Source: Bacillus sp. CH140a_4T | GTDB lineage: Bacteria > Bacillota > Bacilli > Bacillales > Bacillaceae_G | DNA length: 64,000 nucleotides | Reading direction: 5' to 3' | Assembly: GCF_008923725.1 (NCBI RefSeq) | Contig: NZ_WBPF01000002.1 | Coordinates: 1-64,000, forward strand | Part shown: piece by piece, positions 30,931-40,605 of the stretch | Position numbering within the stretch: position 1 is the first letter of the stretch | Layout of the letters: every line of letters begins with the position of its first letter | The notes under the pieces: generated by a model | The model's database searches: none | What the model was told of the DNA's origin: nothing | The model's input: the letters and a program-made list of their open reading frames with translations, nothing else | Program-made: the position numbers and the translations under genes

Positions 30931-31773
30931 TTATGAAGCTATCCAATCATAAAACGGAACTTTCCCTGTATATTCATGCTCTGAAAGTGTACGAGTGATT
31001 ATACTTCTATCTAGCTTGTCTTCTTGTAATTGTTTTTTCGCATTTTCTTTTATTCTACGAATCTCTAACTCTTCAATTTTATTAACTAACGCCGTGATTA
31101 AATAGTCCCTAAAATTAGAGATTTTCCCTTGGTTGTATTTATCCATAACTTTTTTTAATACAGCTGTAAAGCTTCGATCTGTTAAATCATCTTTTGTAGC
31201 TTCTCTAAGAGTATTAACGATTAAATTTATTTGTTCTTCGGTTAGAGAAGAGAAACTTCGCTTATCATCATCAAATTTTGCTATATCATTTATAAATATA
31301 TTGGTATTTTCTTTTTTAGTATTTTTTCGTTGGTATTTTATATTGTACTGAAAATCCGAATTCGGGTTTTCCACATTCGGATTTTCAGTAAGTGGATTAC
31401 CGAACGCCACCTCAACTACATATCCTTTAAACATTTGTTCTTGGATTGTTTCATTTAACATTTCAGCAACGTCTTCTTTTATTTGTCCATAAATGTAGAT
31501 TTGTTCTTTATATTTCCCTTTTTCTAATACTTTAACGCGAGCAACGTATTTGTTATGTATTAACTCTTTAAGTGCACTATAGTGTGCATCACGTCCATTT
31601 TTTGAGCGCTTAATAATATCAGGCATGGTAACCTTCCAATATCCGTTACGATGTGAACAAAACTGAATAAGAAGATATTTTGCCATTCCTGTTAGGTTAC
31701 AATCGTCAAGTAATGCGTTCTCTACAACGCTATGTCCGCGTTTTCGCGCATGTTTAAATATATCATTTGCCAT
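30931..31773 (-). CDS. Winged-helix replication-initiator-like protein 2
   Basis: 280 residues from ATG at 31773 (TTGGAGG upstream). Residues ~5-100 form a winged helix of the kind found in RepA_N/DnaD-like initiators (NLTGMAKYLLIQFCSHRNGY, then MPDIIKRSKNGRDAHYSALK). A linker and a C-terminal helical domain follow (KVMDKYNQGKISNFRDYLIT). The protein is not closely alike in sequence to the first (5569-6573), but both share the leader, an upstream palindrome and a structured RNA. A plasmid replication role is inferred; two such cassettes suggest a cointegrate. Confidence 0.6.
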   Translation of the reverse strand: MANDIFKHARKRGHSVVENALLDDCNLTGMAKYLLIQFCSHRNGYWKVTMPDIIKRSKNGRDAHYSALKELIHNKYVARVKVLEKGKYKEQIYIYGQIKEDVAEMLNETIQEQMFKGYVVEVAFGNPLTENPNVENPNSDFQYNIKYQRKNTKKENTNIFINDIAKFDDDKRSFSSLTEEQINLIVNTLREATKDDLTDRSFTAVLKKVMDKYNQGKISNFRDYLITALVNKIEELEIRRIKENAKKQLQEDKLDRSIITRTLSEHEYTGKVPFYDWIAS

Positions 31774-31846
31774 AATAAAAAATCCTCCAATTTTCATCCC
31801 GACAAAAATTGGACATGACAAAATAGAGAATTCGTATTTACGTTTT

Positions 31847-31885
31847 TTTTTAGTTATGATAATATTTAAGTATCATAACTAAAAA
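31847..31885. promoter_or_regulatory. Perfect 15-bp inverted repeat in the leader of replication-type gene 2
   Basis: TTTTTAGTTATGATA, nine bases, TATCATAACTAAAAA. It sits 74 bases upstream of the start codon, as the palindrome at 6658-6681 does for the first cassette. It may be an operator or an RNA hairpin in either direction. Confidence 0.65.
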
Positions 31886-31895
31886 TTGTATTTAC

Positions 31896-31976
31896 AAATC
31901 CTCTGTTTCCGGTTTTTAAATAGTATCGGTCGCCAAACTGTCAACTATCTAAAAACTTCCGTCGGGGGGTTTTTTT
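31896..31976 (+). ncRNA. Putative antisense (copy-control) RNA 2
   Basis: GTTTTTAAATAGT and ACTATCTAAAAAC form a 13-bp stem with one mismatch (31912-31956) around a 19-base loop containing ATCGGTCGCCAAACTG. AAATCCTC (31896-31903) can pair, with wobbles, with GGGGGTTT before the T run (31964-31976). This is the same architecture as at 6712-6798, but the loop sequence is in the opposite orientation relative to the gene. A promoter left of it is not clear. Confidence 0.5.
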
Positions 31977-32283
31977 AGTTTATTTAAAAATATTTGTTTA
32001 AAAGTTCTCGTTTCTATCCTTCATCTTAGCAGATTACTGACGAAAAATGAAGAATCAAGAAGAAAAATATGGAAGAATAGTATAATCCTCCTTTCTATAT
32101 GTTTTAGTTTTAATCCAGTTTTAATTAATATATATTGCTTCTATAAATAAAGAAGTATGGTTTTTTTCGTACAGCCCAACAAAGTATTCTATGAATAGAA
32201 ACGGTACATAGCATTAAAATAGGATAACTGTCTTTACGAGACAAATCTATCTAAAATCAAATGCAGTCCATTCATTAACCTTG
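31977..32283. other. Intergenic region before the lanthipeptide island
   Basis: AT-rich, no ORF. It must hold the leftward promoter of the second replication-type gene; I see no other structure. Confidence 0.4.
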
Positions 32284-33678
32284 TTAATGTTTGAATGTAA
32301 TGATGAAACAAGTTCCTTTCCCTTCTTCACTTTTAATATCGATATATCCGTCATGGGATATGATGATTTGTTTTGCGATGGCTAAACCTAATCCAGAACC
32401 TTCTATATTCTTTGTATTACTTCCTCTAAAATAACGCTCAAATACTTGCTCTAATTCTTTTTTTGGTATGCCTGGTCCATTATCTTCAATTATAATTTTT
32501 GTGGTTTTTTTAGTGTTACATATCTTTACTGTAATATGTGTTCCTTCAGGAGTATGAACTATAGAATTCATCATGATATTATTTATTGCTCTTGTTAATA
32601 GTATTTCATCGACTTTTAAAATAATATTCTGTTGATTTGTAGAGAAATCAAATGTTTTTCTTTTATAAGACGGGTTGTTAAGACAGGTAATAACTAACTC
32701 TCTAACTATCCCTACAATATCTTTATCTTTTTTTTCTAAAGGGATTGTAGCATTTTTCAATTGATAGGTGAGTCTTAAATCGCCTATCAGTTGTTCTATG
32801 TATAGGGCTTTCTTTTTAATTACCGCTACATATTCTTTTCGTTCCTCTATAGTAAAATTATATTGGTCATCAGTAAGCAGTTCACTGTAGCCTTTAATAG
32901 AAGATAAAGGGGTTTTTAAATCATGAGTAAGATTAGTAATCCATTCTTGTCTCATGATTTCTAGACGTGATCGGTCATTCTCTACATTTTTTAGTTTTAT
33001 AGCTAACTTATTTAAAATTGTAAATACATCTTTAAATAGGCCCTTATTTACATCTTTTTGCGTATATAACCCATTAAATAAATTTGTAATGTTATGAATG
33101 AGAACCAATACAGGTTTTGCAAAATACCTAGCGATAAAATACGAAAAAATTAATAAGCATAATAATGCAGAACCTATTGAAATTAAAATACCATAAGGAT
33201 AAAAACTAAGGACATTATCCAAATTTAAATAAATCATATATCGAGACACTTTGTTAGAAGGAAATGCTATTAAGTAACTCCACTTCTTATCTTCTATTTC
33301 AACTTCACTAATAAAATAGGTATATCCGTCTACCGCATACTTATATAACATAGCAATATCTTTTGCATTGTAGTGTTGTTTAGATTTATTGGGTGCATAC
33401 ATATCACGAACAACATTGCCATTTGAATCTATAATTTGAAGCCAAGCGTTGTTCGCATTTAAAATATTCTTTCCCTCATTAGTTATAGAAATATCTTGAT
33501 TATCTAGATTTAAATATTTTCCAAATTCTAATGCAATGTTTTCTGGAGTAGATTGTTTGTAATTATTTGAACCTTGACTAAACACAAAATAAGTAGCAAT
33601 TATGAATTGGACAATAAATAAAATGAAAATTAGACTTATAATTGAAGCTCCGTATAATAATGTGATTTTCAATTTCAT
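32284..33678 (-). CDS. Sensor histidine kinase of the lanthipeptide locus (LanK type)
   Basis: 464 residues. Two helices (about 5-30 and 165-187) enclose a ~135-residue sensor domain. HAMP-like region and dimerisation/phospho-acceptor domain follow, with the histidine in NLTHDLKTPLSS (about 247). ATP-binding motifs are MMNSIVHTPEGT (N box), EDNGPGIP (G1) and GSGLGLAIAKQI (G2). It overlaps the upstream regulator gene by four bases. Together they most likely sense the lantibiotic or envelope stress and control lan genes, as NisK or BceS-like kinases do; the stimulus is inferred. Confidence 0.85.
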   Translation of the reverse strand: MKLKITLLYGASIISLIFILFIVQFIIATYFVFSQGSNNYKQSTPENIALEFGKYLNLDNQDISITNEGKNILNANNAWLQIIDSNGNVVRDMYAPNKSKQHYNAKDIAMLYKYAVDGYTYFISEVEIEDKKWSYLIAFPSNKVSRYMIYLNLDNVLSFYPYGILISIGSALLCLLIFSYFIARYFAKPVLVLIHNITNLFNGLYTQKDVNKGLFKDVFTILNKLAIKLKNVENDRSRLEIMRQEWITNLTHDLKTPLSSIKGYSELLTDDQYNFTIEERKEYVAVIKKKALYIEQLIGDLRLTYQLKNATIPLEKKDKDIVGIVRELVITCLNNPSYKRKTFDFSTNQQNIILKVDEILLTRAINNIMMNSIVHTPEGTHITVKICNTKKTTKIIIEDNGPGIPKKELEQVFERYFRGSNTKNIEGSGLGLAIAKQIIISHDGYIDIKSEEGKGTCFIITFKH

Positions 33679-34412
33679 TCTACGTTACCCTCGATGCTCA
33701 TCTTATATCCTAGTCCCCTAACATTGAGAATATATTTTGGATTAGAAGGATTGTCTTCTAATTTTTCCCTCAAATGCCTAATATGGACCATAATAACATT
33801 TTCACAACCAGTACATTCTTCATTCCAAACGCTCTTGTAAAGTTGCGGGAGACTAAATACCTGATTGGGATTCTTGATAAGGTATAAAAGAAGATAGAAT
33901 TCTTTTGCTGTTAAAGAGATAGGTATATTGTTTTTTAAAACAGTACCTTTTTTTTCATTTAAAACAACATCTCCAAAATTATACAAACCTTTATCTGTGT
34001 TTTTTTCTTCCTGATGGTGATACTGTTCTCGGCGGAAAAATGCTTTCATTTTAAATGCAACTTCTTTCGGACTAAAGGGTTTGGTAATGTAATCGTCCCC
34101 TCCGAGACTTAATCCAATTAAACGGTCCGAGTCTTCTTCTTTAGCAGATAAAAAGAAGATAGGTGCCAATGTGATATTTCTTAGTTGTTGGCATACGCTA
34201 AAACCATCAATATCAGGTAGCATTATGTCTAATATAATTAAATCGTAATCAACTTCTCTACACATCTGTATTCCTTTTTTTCCTAATGAAGCCTTATCAA
34301 TATGATAAAACCCTTCTTTTCTAAGGACAATTTCTAATATCTTTAGAATTTCCTCTTCATCATCAATTAATAATATTTTTTTAGATTTTAAATATTTAGG
34401 ATCAATAAACAA
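33675..34412 (-). CDS. OmpR-type response regulator of the lanthipeptide locus (LanR type)
   Basis: 245 residues. The receiver domain has DDEEE near the start, the phospho-acceptor Asp in LIILDIMLPD (about 53), and the Lys in YITKPFSP. The C-terminal half is an OmpR/PhoB winged helix (SLTAKEFYLLLYLI, then MVHIRHLREKLEDNP). I prefer TTG at 34412, six bases after AGAAGGTG; a GTG at 34421 lies inside that site. Divergent from lanA; six phased direct repeats in between are its likely target. Confidence 0.85.
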   Translation of the reverse strand: MFIDPKYLKSKKILLIDDEEEILKILEIVLRKEGFYHIDKASLGKKGIQMCREVDYDLIILDIMLPDIDGFSVCQQLRNITLAPIFFLSAKEEDSDRLIGLSLGGDDYITKPFSPKEVAFKMKAFFRREQYHHQEEKNTDKGLYNFGDVVLNEKKGTVLKNNIPISLTAKEFYLLLYLIKNPNQVFSLPQLYKSVWNEECTGCENVIMVHIRHLREKLEDNPSNPKYILNVRGLGYKMSIEGNVE

Positions 34413-34564
34413 GTTCTTCACCTTCTCAATATTTATTCGTAAGTTTCTTTTTTGAATTTCTCACAATGTGAAAACCAACATATTCCAATATAATTTTAAA
34501 GTAATAGTATCCATATATTCAAGTTTTCATTGTTTTGGGTTATATTGGGATTCCCTTTTAATTC

Positions 34565-34624
34565 AATAAAAAGTAATAAAAAGTAATAAAAAGTAATAAA
34601 AAGTAATAAAAAGTAATAAAAAGT
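34565..34624. repeat. Six phased 10-bp direct repeats (A-tract array)
   Basis: AATAAAAAGT is repeated six times without gaps, so A5 tracts recur every 10 bp at 34568, 34578, 34588, 34598, 34608 and 34618. The array ends about 20 bp before the -35 of lanA. A-tracts in phase with the helix bend DNA, and OmpR-type regulators bind direct repeats at this spacing. Confidence 0.85.
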
Positions 34625-34645
34625 ATATTTTTTCAAAATAAAGGG

Positions 34646-34674
34646 TTTACATTACCATAAATTAGTATTATACT
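34646..34674 (+). promoter_or_regulatory. lanA promoter
   Basis: TTTACA (34646-34651), 17-bp spacer, TATACT (34669-34674). It lies 44 bp before the lanA start and just after the A-tract array. Confidence 0.75.
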
Positions 34675-34718
34675 TTGAAATGTGATATCGCAAAATCTAA
34701 ATAATAAGGGTGATAAAT

Positions 34719-34877
34719 ATGGAAAAGAATTTTGAGCTAAAAGCTTTAGAAGCAATTAATGATTTAACAGATGCAGAATTAGAAAACGTAGTAGGCGCAG
34801 ACAAAGGTCAATTCGACACAATTTCTCATGAGTGTCATTGGAATACATGGCAATTCCTGTTCACTTGCTGCAGCTAA
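34719..34877 (+). CDS. lanA: Lacticin-481-type class II lanthipeptide precursor
   Basis: 52 residues, ATG with AAGGGTGAT upstream. The acidic leader (MEKNFELKALEAINDLTDAE, then LENVVGA) ends in a GA-type processing site. The core of 25 residues carries DTISHECHWNTWQFLFTCCS, matching the lacticin 481 / nukacin ISK-1 pattern TxSxxC...FxFTCC. Ser/Thr at TIS and in FTCCS and three Cys would give the A, B and C rings. LanM modifies it, LanT cuts and exports it. A strong hairpin follows. Gene symbol is generic; the peptide itself is not one I can name. Confidence 0.93.
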   Translation: MEKNFELKALEAINDLTDAELENVVGADKGQFDTISHECHWNTWQFLFTCCS

Positions 34878-34881
34878 GCTG

Positions 34882-34933
34882 AATCTACAAGAAAAGAACG
34901 CTCTTATTGAAGGGCGTTCTTTTCTTGTAGATT
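34882..34933 (+). terminator. Attenuating hairpin between lanA and lanM
   Basis: AATCTACAAGAAAAGAACGC and its exact complement form a 20-bp stem around a 12-base loop. No proper T run follows, so it may protect the lanA mRNA and let only part of transcription enter lanM, giving much precursor and little enzyme. Confidence 0.75.
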
Positions 34934-34979
34934 AATTAAAAAATATAAATTACTAATTATATAGAGTGGGGGATATCAT

Positions 34980-37900
34980 TTGTTAACATCTACAGATTCC
35001 TTAAATAATATTAATGAGCTATTGGATAATTCCACATGGGCTCATGCACTATATTTAAATGAGAGAGAAAACATAGAAATTAATAATTCTATTAATGAAG
35101 ATAGCGTAACTGAATGGCTTCAAAAGTTTAATAATAATAAGGAATTATTATTAGAACGTCTTGATCAAGAAAAAATAACATATTCTCAATTTACATCTAT
35201 CCTTTCAAGTCCACAGGTAGATCACACATATAAAAAAATGGAATGGTTTTTAACAATTAAAGAAATTTTTTTACAAACCAAGGACGAGCACAATGATGGA
35301 GAATTCGATAAACTTTTTTCAAAAGACGTTCCTTTTATTTCTTTTATAATCCCATTTGTTAATTATGTAAAAGAGAAAATATTTAAAGAAATAGATCAAA
35401 CAAATACATTACATATCTTTGAAAAAAAATGCATAGAAGAAACTATAGTTAAATTGGTTTCTTCAACTATTTTCAAGTACTCATTAAAAACATTGATATA
35501 TGAATTAAATAAAGCAAGAATTCAAAACGAATTATCTGGAGATACCCCAGAGGAGAGATATAACTACTTCGAGAAGGAGAAAATTGGTAAATCATCTCAA
35601 ATTTTAGCGGTACTTTCTCAATACCCTGTATTAGCTCGCTTAATATCTGAAGCTATAAGTAATATCATAAATAATCTAATTAGATTTATAAATCAATTTA
35701 CGAATGATTATAGAGAAATTGAAACTACGTTTGAGATAAGTATTACCAAAGTAATTAATATTCAGGCGTTGGGCGATTCACATAATAAGGGTCAACATGT
35801 CCTAAAACTTGACTTTAATGATAACCAATCAATAATTTATAAACCTAGATCATTATCGATTGATATACATTTTCAACAATTTTTAAATTGGATAAATGAA
35901 AAAAATGAAATTCACAACTTTAAAACTATAAAAGTTATCAATAAAGGAACTTATGGCTGGCAAGAATTTGTTACATATAAGGATTGTACTACAGAAGAAG
36001 AAGTACGTCGTTTTTATGAAAGACAAGGGCAATATTTATGTGTTTTACACTTCTTAAATGCAACAGATTTTCACTATGAAAACTTAATTGCTCATGGTGA
36101 ACATCCAATGTTAATCGATTTAGAATCGCTATTTCATACTACAATAAAGAACAATCAATCCTTAAAAAGTCCAGCTAATCGTAAAGCCATAAATATCCTA
36201 AATGATTCCATTGCAAGAACTGGTCTATTGCCAATTTTTGTAGATAATGATTTGTTTGATATTGATGTTAGTGGTATTGGTGGCGGAAAGAAACAGCAAG
36301 TAGAAAGATATAAAATAGATAAAGTAAAAACTGATGAAATGAGATTGATTAAGGGTTCAATATATTTAGAAGCAGGGTTAAATTCGCCAAAAATTAATGG
36401 AGAAGTTTGCGAGGCCTTTAATTATACACAATCTATTAAAGAAGGATTCTACAAAACATATAAATTACTAGAAAATTATAAAGAGGCCCTTCTGTCAACA
36501 GATTCACCAATCCATGCATTTAGTAAAGATAGGGTAAGAATAATACTTAGAAGTACTATAGTATATAGTCATCTTCTTGACGCGAGTACTCATCCTAAGT
36601 ATTTAAAATCTGGCATTGATAGAGTGAAATTGTTTGATTATATGTGGTTACTAGTTGATTATATTTACAATCGAAAAAACGCGGCTATATGTGAATGTAA
36701 GGATCTATTAGCAGGTGATGTCCCTTATTTCTATGTAGACGTTGATTCCACTAAAATATTAACCCATCAAAATTTTGAGATAAAAGATATGTTTGCAAAA
36801 GATAGTTTTAATATGGTATTAGAAAAAATAAAAAATATGGGCGAAGAAGATTGCAATCGACAATTAGACTTTATTGAAAAGTCGCTATTAACAAAATATT
36901 ATTTGGATATCAATAATATGAACAAAGCTATTGAAGATTTTAATAAGAAGTCTTCTTACGAAGGTACATTGTTAAACAAAGAGGCATTCTTAACAGAAGC
37001 TATTAGAATTGCTAATGTATTAGAAAAAGAGGCAATCTGGGCAGAAGATTTTTCCGATGTAACTTGGATTGGAATAGGTATGAGTTCAGATGAGAAATTA
37101 AACTATAAAGCGATGGATATGGGGATATATGATGGTATCTTAGGTATGGCCATTTTCTTTGCATACGTTGGAAAAGAAAGTGGGATTCCTAAATTTAAAA
37201 AAATTGCAAAAGCCTGTCTACAAACAGCTTTAAATGAGAAGAATGCTACAAAAAAAGCATACATATCTGCCTTTTCAGGATATTCTTCAGCGGTTTATGT
37301 GTTAACTCATTTCTACAAATTATGGGGTGAAAAAGAACTATTAGATGAAGCAATCAATTTCATTAATGAAATTGAACCACATATAGATAAAGATACGACG
37401 TTCGATTTACTTAATGGAAGTGCAGGAACTTTATTAGTACTTTTAAACTTCTATAAAGTCACTGGTTTTCAAAAGGCTTTAGATATTGCTATAAAGTGTG
37501 GCGATCATTTATTAAAAAATGCCGTGAAAGTAAATGGAGGCACAGCTTGGACTATTTCTCCTAAGCATACCCCCTTAACAGGATTATCTCATGGAACATC
37601 TGGCATTGCATTAGCTCTTATTCGATTAACTGAAGAAACAGGCGATCAAAATTATTTAAATGCAGCATTACAAGCTTTAAATTATGAGAATAGCACTTTT
37701 TCTTCTAAAGAAAACAATTGGCTAGATCTTCGTCAAAACATGAATAGGGATACTCCTAAATCTGTTATACATTGGTGTAATGGAACGGTTGGAATAGGAA
37801 TGGCACGATTGAAAATCTTAGAACATTATCAATCGGAGATATTTGTAAGAGATTTGGAAAAATCTATAGAAATTACTATGGAGCGTGGTTTTTTAAATCC

Positions 37901-38171
37901 TAATTATAGCCTTTGCCATGGTGATTTAGGAAATTTAGATTTACTATTATTAGCTGCTACACGTATTGATAAGTATAAGCCATTGTCAAAATTTGTTTAT
38001 GAAAAAGCAAGTAGTATGCTTCAATATGTACAGGAAGATAATCAAAATTGGAAGTGTGGAATCCCCGGTGGACAACAAACTCCTAACTTTATGGTAGGTC
38101 TTTCAGGAATAGGTTATCAGTTGCTACGTCTTTATAATAGTGAACTACCATCCGTTCTAACTCTAGAATAA
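34980..38171 (+). CDS. lanM: Class II lanthionine synthetase LanM
   Basis: 1063 residues, TTG start with GGGGG upstream. The N-terminal two thirds is the LanM dehydratase (DUF4135), with a kinase-like core (QGQYLCVLHFLNATDFHYEN and ...LIDLESLF). The C-terminal ~370 residues are the LanC-like cyclase; the zinc ligands are Cys in HWCNG (about 932) and Cys-His in CHGDLG (about 979-980), with the supporting GLSHGTSG. It dehydrates Ser/Thr of the LanA core and forms the thioether rings, at the membrane with LanT. Confidence 0.95.
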   Translation: MLTSTDSLNNINELLDNSTWAHALYLNERENIEINNSINEDSVTEWLQKFNNNKELLLERLDQEKITYSQFTSILSSPQVDHTYKKMEWFLTIKEIFLQTKDEHNDGEFDKLFSKDVPFISFIIPFVNYVKEKIFKEIDQTNTLHIFEKKCIEETIVKLVSSTIFKYSLKTLIYELNKARIQNELSGDTPEERYNYFEKEKIGKSSQILAVLSQYPVLARLISEAISNIINNLIRFINQFTNDYREIETTFEISITKVINIQALGDSHNKGQHVLKLDFNDNQSIIYKPRSLSIDIHFQQFLNWINEKNEIHNFKTIKVINKGTYGWQEFVTYKDCTTEEEVRRFYERQGQYLCVLHFLNATDFHYENLIAHGEHPMLIDLESLFHTTIKNNQSLKSPANRKAINILNDSIARTGLLPIFVDNDLFDIDVSGIGGGKKQQVERYKIDKVKTDEMRLIKGSIYLEAGLNSPKINGEVCEAFNYTQSIKEGFYKTYKLLENYKEALLSTDSPIHAFSKDRVRIILRSTIVYSHLLDASTHPKYLKSGIDRVKLFDYMWLLVDYIYNRKNAAICECKDLLAGDVPYFYVDVDSTKILTHQNFEIKDMFAKDSFNMVLEKIKNMGEEDCNRQLDFIEKSLLTKYYLDINNMNKAIEDFNKKSSYEGTLLNKEAFLTEAIRIANVLEKEAIWAEDFSDVTWIGIGMSSDEKLNYKAMDMGIYDGILGMAIFFAYVGKESGIPKFKKIAKACLQTALNEKNATKKAYISAFSGYSSAVYVLTHFYKLWGEKELLDEAINFINEIEPHIDKDTTFDLLNGSAGTLLVLLNFYKVTGFQKALDIAIKCGDHLLKNAVKVNGGTAWTISPKHTPLTGLSHGTSGIALALIRLTEETGDQNYLNAALQALNYENSTFSSKENNWLDLRQNMNRDTPKSVIHWCNGTVGIGMARLKILEHYQSEIFVRDLEKSIEITMERGFLNPNYSLCHGDLGNLDLLLLAATRIDKYKPLSKFVYEKASSMLQYVQEDNQNWKCGIPGGQQTPNFMVGLSGIGYQLLRLYNSELPSVLTLE

Positions 38172-38182
38172 GATATAAAAAA

Positions 38183-38231
38183 GTATGGTACTCAATATAA
38201 GGACAATTATATTGATTGCCATACTTTTATT
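38183..38231 (+). other. Hairpin between lanM and lanT
   Basis: AAAGTATGG...TCAATATAA pairs with TTATATTGA...CCATACTTT over ~20 bp and is followed by a few T residues. Partial terminator or mRNA processing site. Confidence 0.6.
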
Positions 38232-38272
38232 AAATTTTAACGATTTTAATTTTTAGGGGGAAAAGATTTGCA

Positions 38273-40450
38273 ATGAAATGGAATATAAGAAATAAAAAAT
38301 CAAAAGTTCCAATTGTTGAACAAATGAGTCAATATGAATGTGGAATTTGTTGTTTGAATATGATTTTAAAGTATTATAATTATGAAATAAAACTTTCTGA
38401 ATTAAGGCCTTATTTTGAAGAGAGTAGGAATGGTACTACTTTGTTAAAAATAAAACAGGTAGCAGAAAAGTTTAACATGCATTGTATTGGAAAAAAGGTA
38501 TCAATAGATTTTCTACTAGAATATCAAGATTTGCCATTACCATTTATGGTGTTTTTCGAGAATAAACATTATGTGGTTTTAGAAAAGGTTACGGGTACAC
38601 ATTTCTTTATTGCTGATCCAGCTATAGGACATGTAAAGATGACTAAAAAAGAGTTTGAAGAGAAATATTCAGGTACCATTTTTATTATGATTCCTAATGA
38701 AGATTTTGTTCCCAAAAAACAAAAACAAAAATCAAGTATAAAAAAGATTATAGTTGAAAACAAAAAACCATTATTATATTTAGTACTGTTTTCACTTCTA
38801 ATTCAATTAATTTCCGTAGGTGTACCAATAATTATGAAAACATCTATAGATTTAATTGTAATGCAAAAAAAATACGCTATGATTTCAACATTTATAATTT
38901 CTTTTTTAATACTTTGTATTTTTCAAGTTGGTTTCAATTTGTTTAAGGATTTCATACTTATTAAATTACAAAATAGTTTAGATTATAAACTTACAAATAA
39001 ATTTGTATCGCATCTATTAAAGTTACCATACAAATTTTTTGAGAATCGTTCCCGAGGGGACTTAATCTTACGTGCTAATAGTAATGTTAGAATAAGGGAG
39101 TTCTTATCTCAAAATCTTATTATGTCTTTAATTAATATTTGTTTAGTATTTGTATTATTTACTTACATGTTCATAGAATCGCGTCTTTTAGCATTGGTAG
39201 TATTATTAATTGGGATTATACAAGTTCTTACCATTGTATTTACAAAAAATAAGCTGAAGTATTTAACAAAATCACAGATTACTAGCCAAACACGTTACAG
39301 CAGTTTTATGACTGAGATGTTAGGTGGAATGTCTACGATTAAATCTTTAGGTATCGAAAATAATATATATAAAAATTGGGAGGAATTATTAAGTAAGCAG
39401 GTTGAAGCAAATAAAAATAAGTCCTATTTTCAATTGAAAGTAGATACTATTACAAAAAGTTTATTTTTTGTTGCTCCATTAATTGTCATATGTATAGGTA
39501 TTTATCAAGTTGTTAATGGACAAATAACAATTGGGACGCTTTTTGCATTTCAATCAGTAACAATTTCTTTCTTAACACCCCTCAATTCAATTGCTATGTT
39601 ATTAAATGATATTGTAACTACAGAAACATTATTAGATCGAATTGATGACGTATTAACAGAAGAAAAAGAGCCTACTCCTGATAATGATGTATTCATTAAA
39701 TTAAAAGGGGATATAAAGCTGGACGATGTATCATTTAGATATAGTAAGTTTGGAAATTACAATTTAAAAAATATTTCTTTAAATATCGCATCTGGTCAAA
39801 AAGTAGCAATAGTAGGGAAGTCTGGGTCAGGAAAAAGTACCTTAGCAGCACTACTATCGGGGCTATATACACCTACACATGGTAATATATATTTTGATGA
39901 TACTAATCATAGTACTCTTAGTAAGGAAACTTTGAGAGGGAATATAGGTGTTGTACTGCAAGAAAACTTTCTATTTAATAAAACCATTTTGGAGAATTTA
40001 ACTATTCATAATAATGATATTAATATGGATGAAATTTTATTTGCTACTAATTTGGCCCAAATACATGAAGATATTCAAGTTATGCCTATGGGATATCATA
40101 CAGTCATTTCTGAAGGTGGATCAAATATATCTGGTGGACAAAGACAAAGGCTTTCTTTAGCTAGAGCATTAATTTCTAAGCCATCAATATTAATCTTAGA
40201 TGAAGCTACTAGTGCTTTAGATACGATAACAGAAAAGAAGCTTAATGAAGGAATTCAAAACTTAAATTGTACAAGAGTTGTAATTGCTCATCGTATAAGT
40301 ACCATCATAGATTCAGATATAATTGTTGTTATGGATCAAGGTGAAATTTTGGATAGTGGAACCCATGAGCAGCTACTTTTACGATGTAATTATTATAAAG
40401 ATTTCTATTATAGTAATTTTCATGATAGTAAACAATTACAAAAAATGTAA
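38273..40450 (+). CDS. lanT: LanT, bifunctional peptidase/ABC exporter
   Basis: 725 residues; AGGGGG upstream. The N-terminal C39 peptidase has Cys23 (QYECGICC), His ~99 (NKHYVVLEK) and Asp ~115 (ADPAIG), and cuts leaders at double-glycine-type sites. Membrane helices span ~160-430. The nucleotide-binding domain has Walker A GKSGSGKST (about 516-524), signature SGGQRQRLSL and Walker B ILILDEATS. It removes the LanA leader while exporting the modified peptide. No separate LanP protease is present or needed. Confidence 0.95.
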   Translation: MKWNIRNKKSKVPIVEQMSQYECGICCLNMILKYYNYEIKLSELRPYFEESRNGTTLLKIKQVAEKFNMHCIGKKVSIDFLLEYQDLPLPFMVFFENKHYVVLEKVTGTHFFIADPAIGHVKMTKKEFEEKYSGTIFIMIPNEDFVPKKQKQKSSIKKIIVENKKPLLYLVLFSLLIQLISVGVPIIMKTSIDLIVMQKKYAMISTFIISFLILCIFQVGFNLFKDFILIKLQNSLDYKLTNKFVSHLLKLPYKFFENRSRGDLILRANSNVRIREFLSQNLIMSLINICLVFVLFTYMFIESRLLALVVLLIGIIQVLTIVFTKNKLKYLTKSQITSQTRYSSFMTEMLGGMSTIKSLGIENNIYKNWEELLSKQVEANKNKSYFQLKVDTITKSLFFVAPLIVICIGIYQVVNGQITIGTLFAFQSVTISFLTPLNSIAMLLNDIVTTETLLDRIDDVLTEEKEPTPDNDVFIKLKGDIKLDDVSFRYSKFGNYNLKNISLNIASGQKVAIVGKSGSGKSTLAALLSGLYTPTHGNIYFDDTNHSTLSKETLRGNIGVVLQENFLFNKTILENLTIHNNDINMDEILFATNLAQIHEDIQVMPMGYHTVISEGGSNISGGQRQRLSLARALISKPSILILDEATSALDTITEKKLNEGIQNLNCTRVVIAHRISTIIDSDIIVVMDQGEILDSGTHEQLLLRCNYYKDFYYSNFHDSKQLQKM

Positions 40451-40483
40451 TACTTATTCTCCTAATTCAATGTAAGCAATAAC

Positions 40484-40540
40484 ATACGGACATTTCATAT
40501 TTAAATCTCTAACAGATTTTTAGATACGAAATGTCCGTAT
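40484..40540. terminator. Terminator between convergent lanT and lanG
   Basis: ATACGGACATTTC and GAAATGTCCGTAT are perfect 13-bp arms around a long AT-rich loop, in the 155 bases between two convergent operons. Confidence 0.7.
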
Positions 40541-40605
40541 ATTTATGACTTACATCTTATTGAACATTTAATGTGAAATTTTAAATTATAAAATGATAGT
40601 AGAAA

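Noticed and set aside
34565-34624. CRISPR-type array
   Set aside because: Repeats of 10 bp without spacers; it is a simple tandem array. No CRISPR array was seen anywhere in the window.
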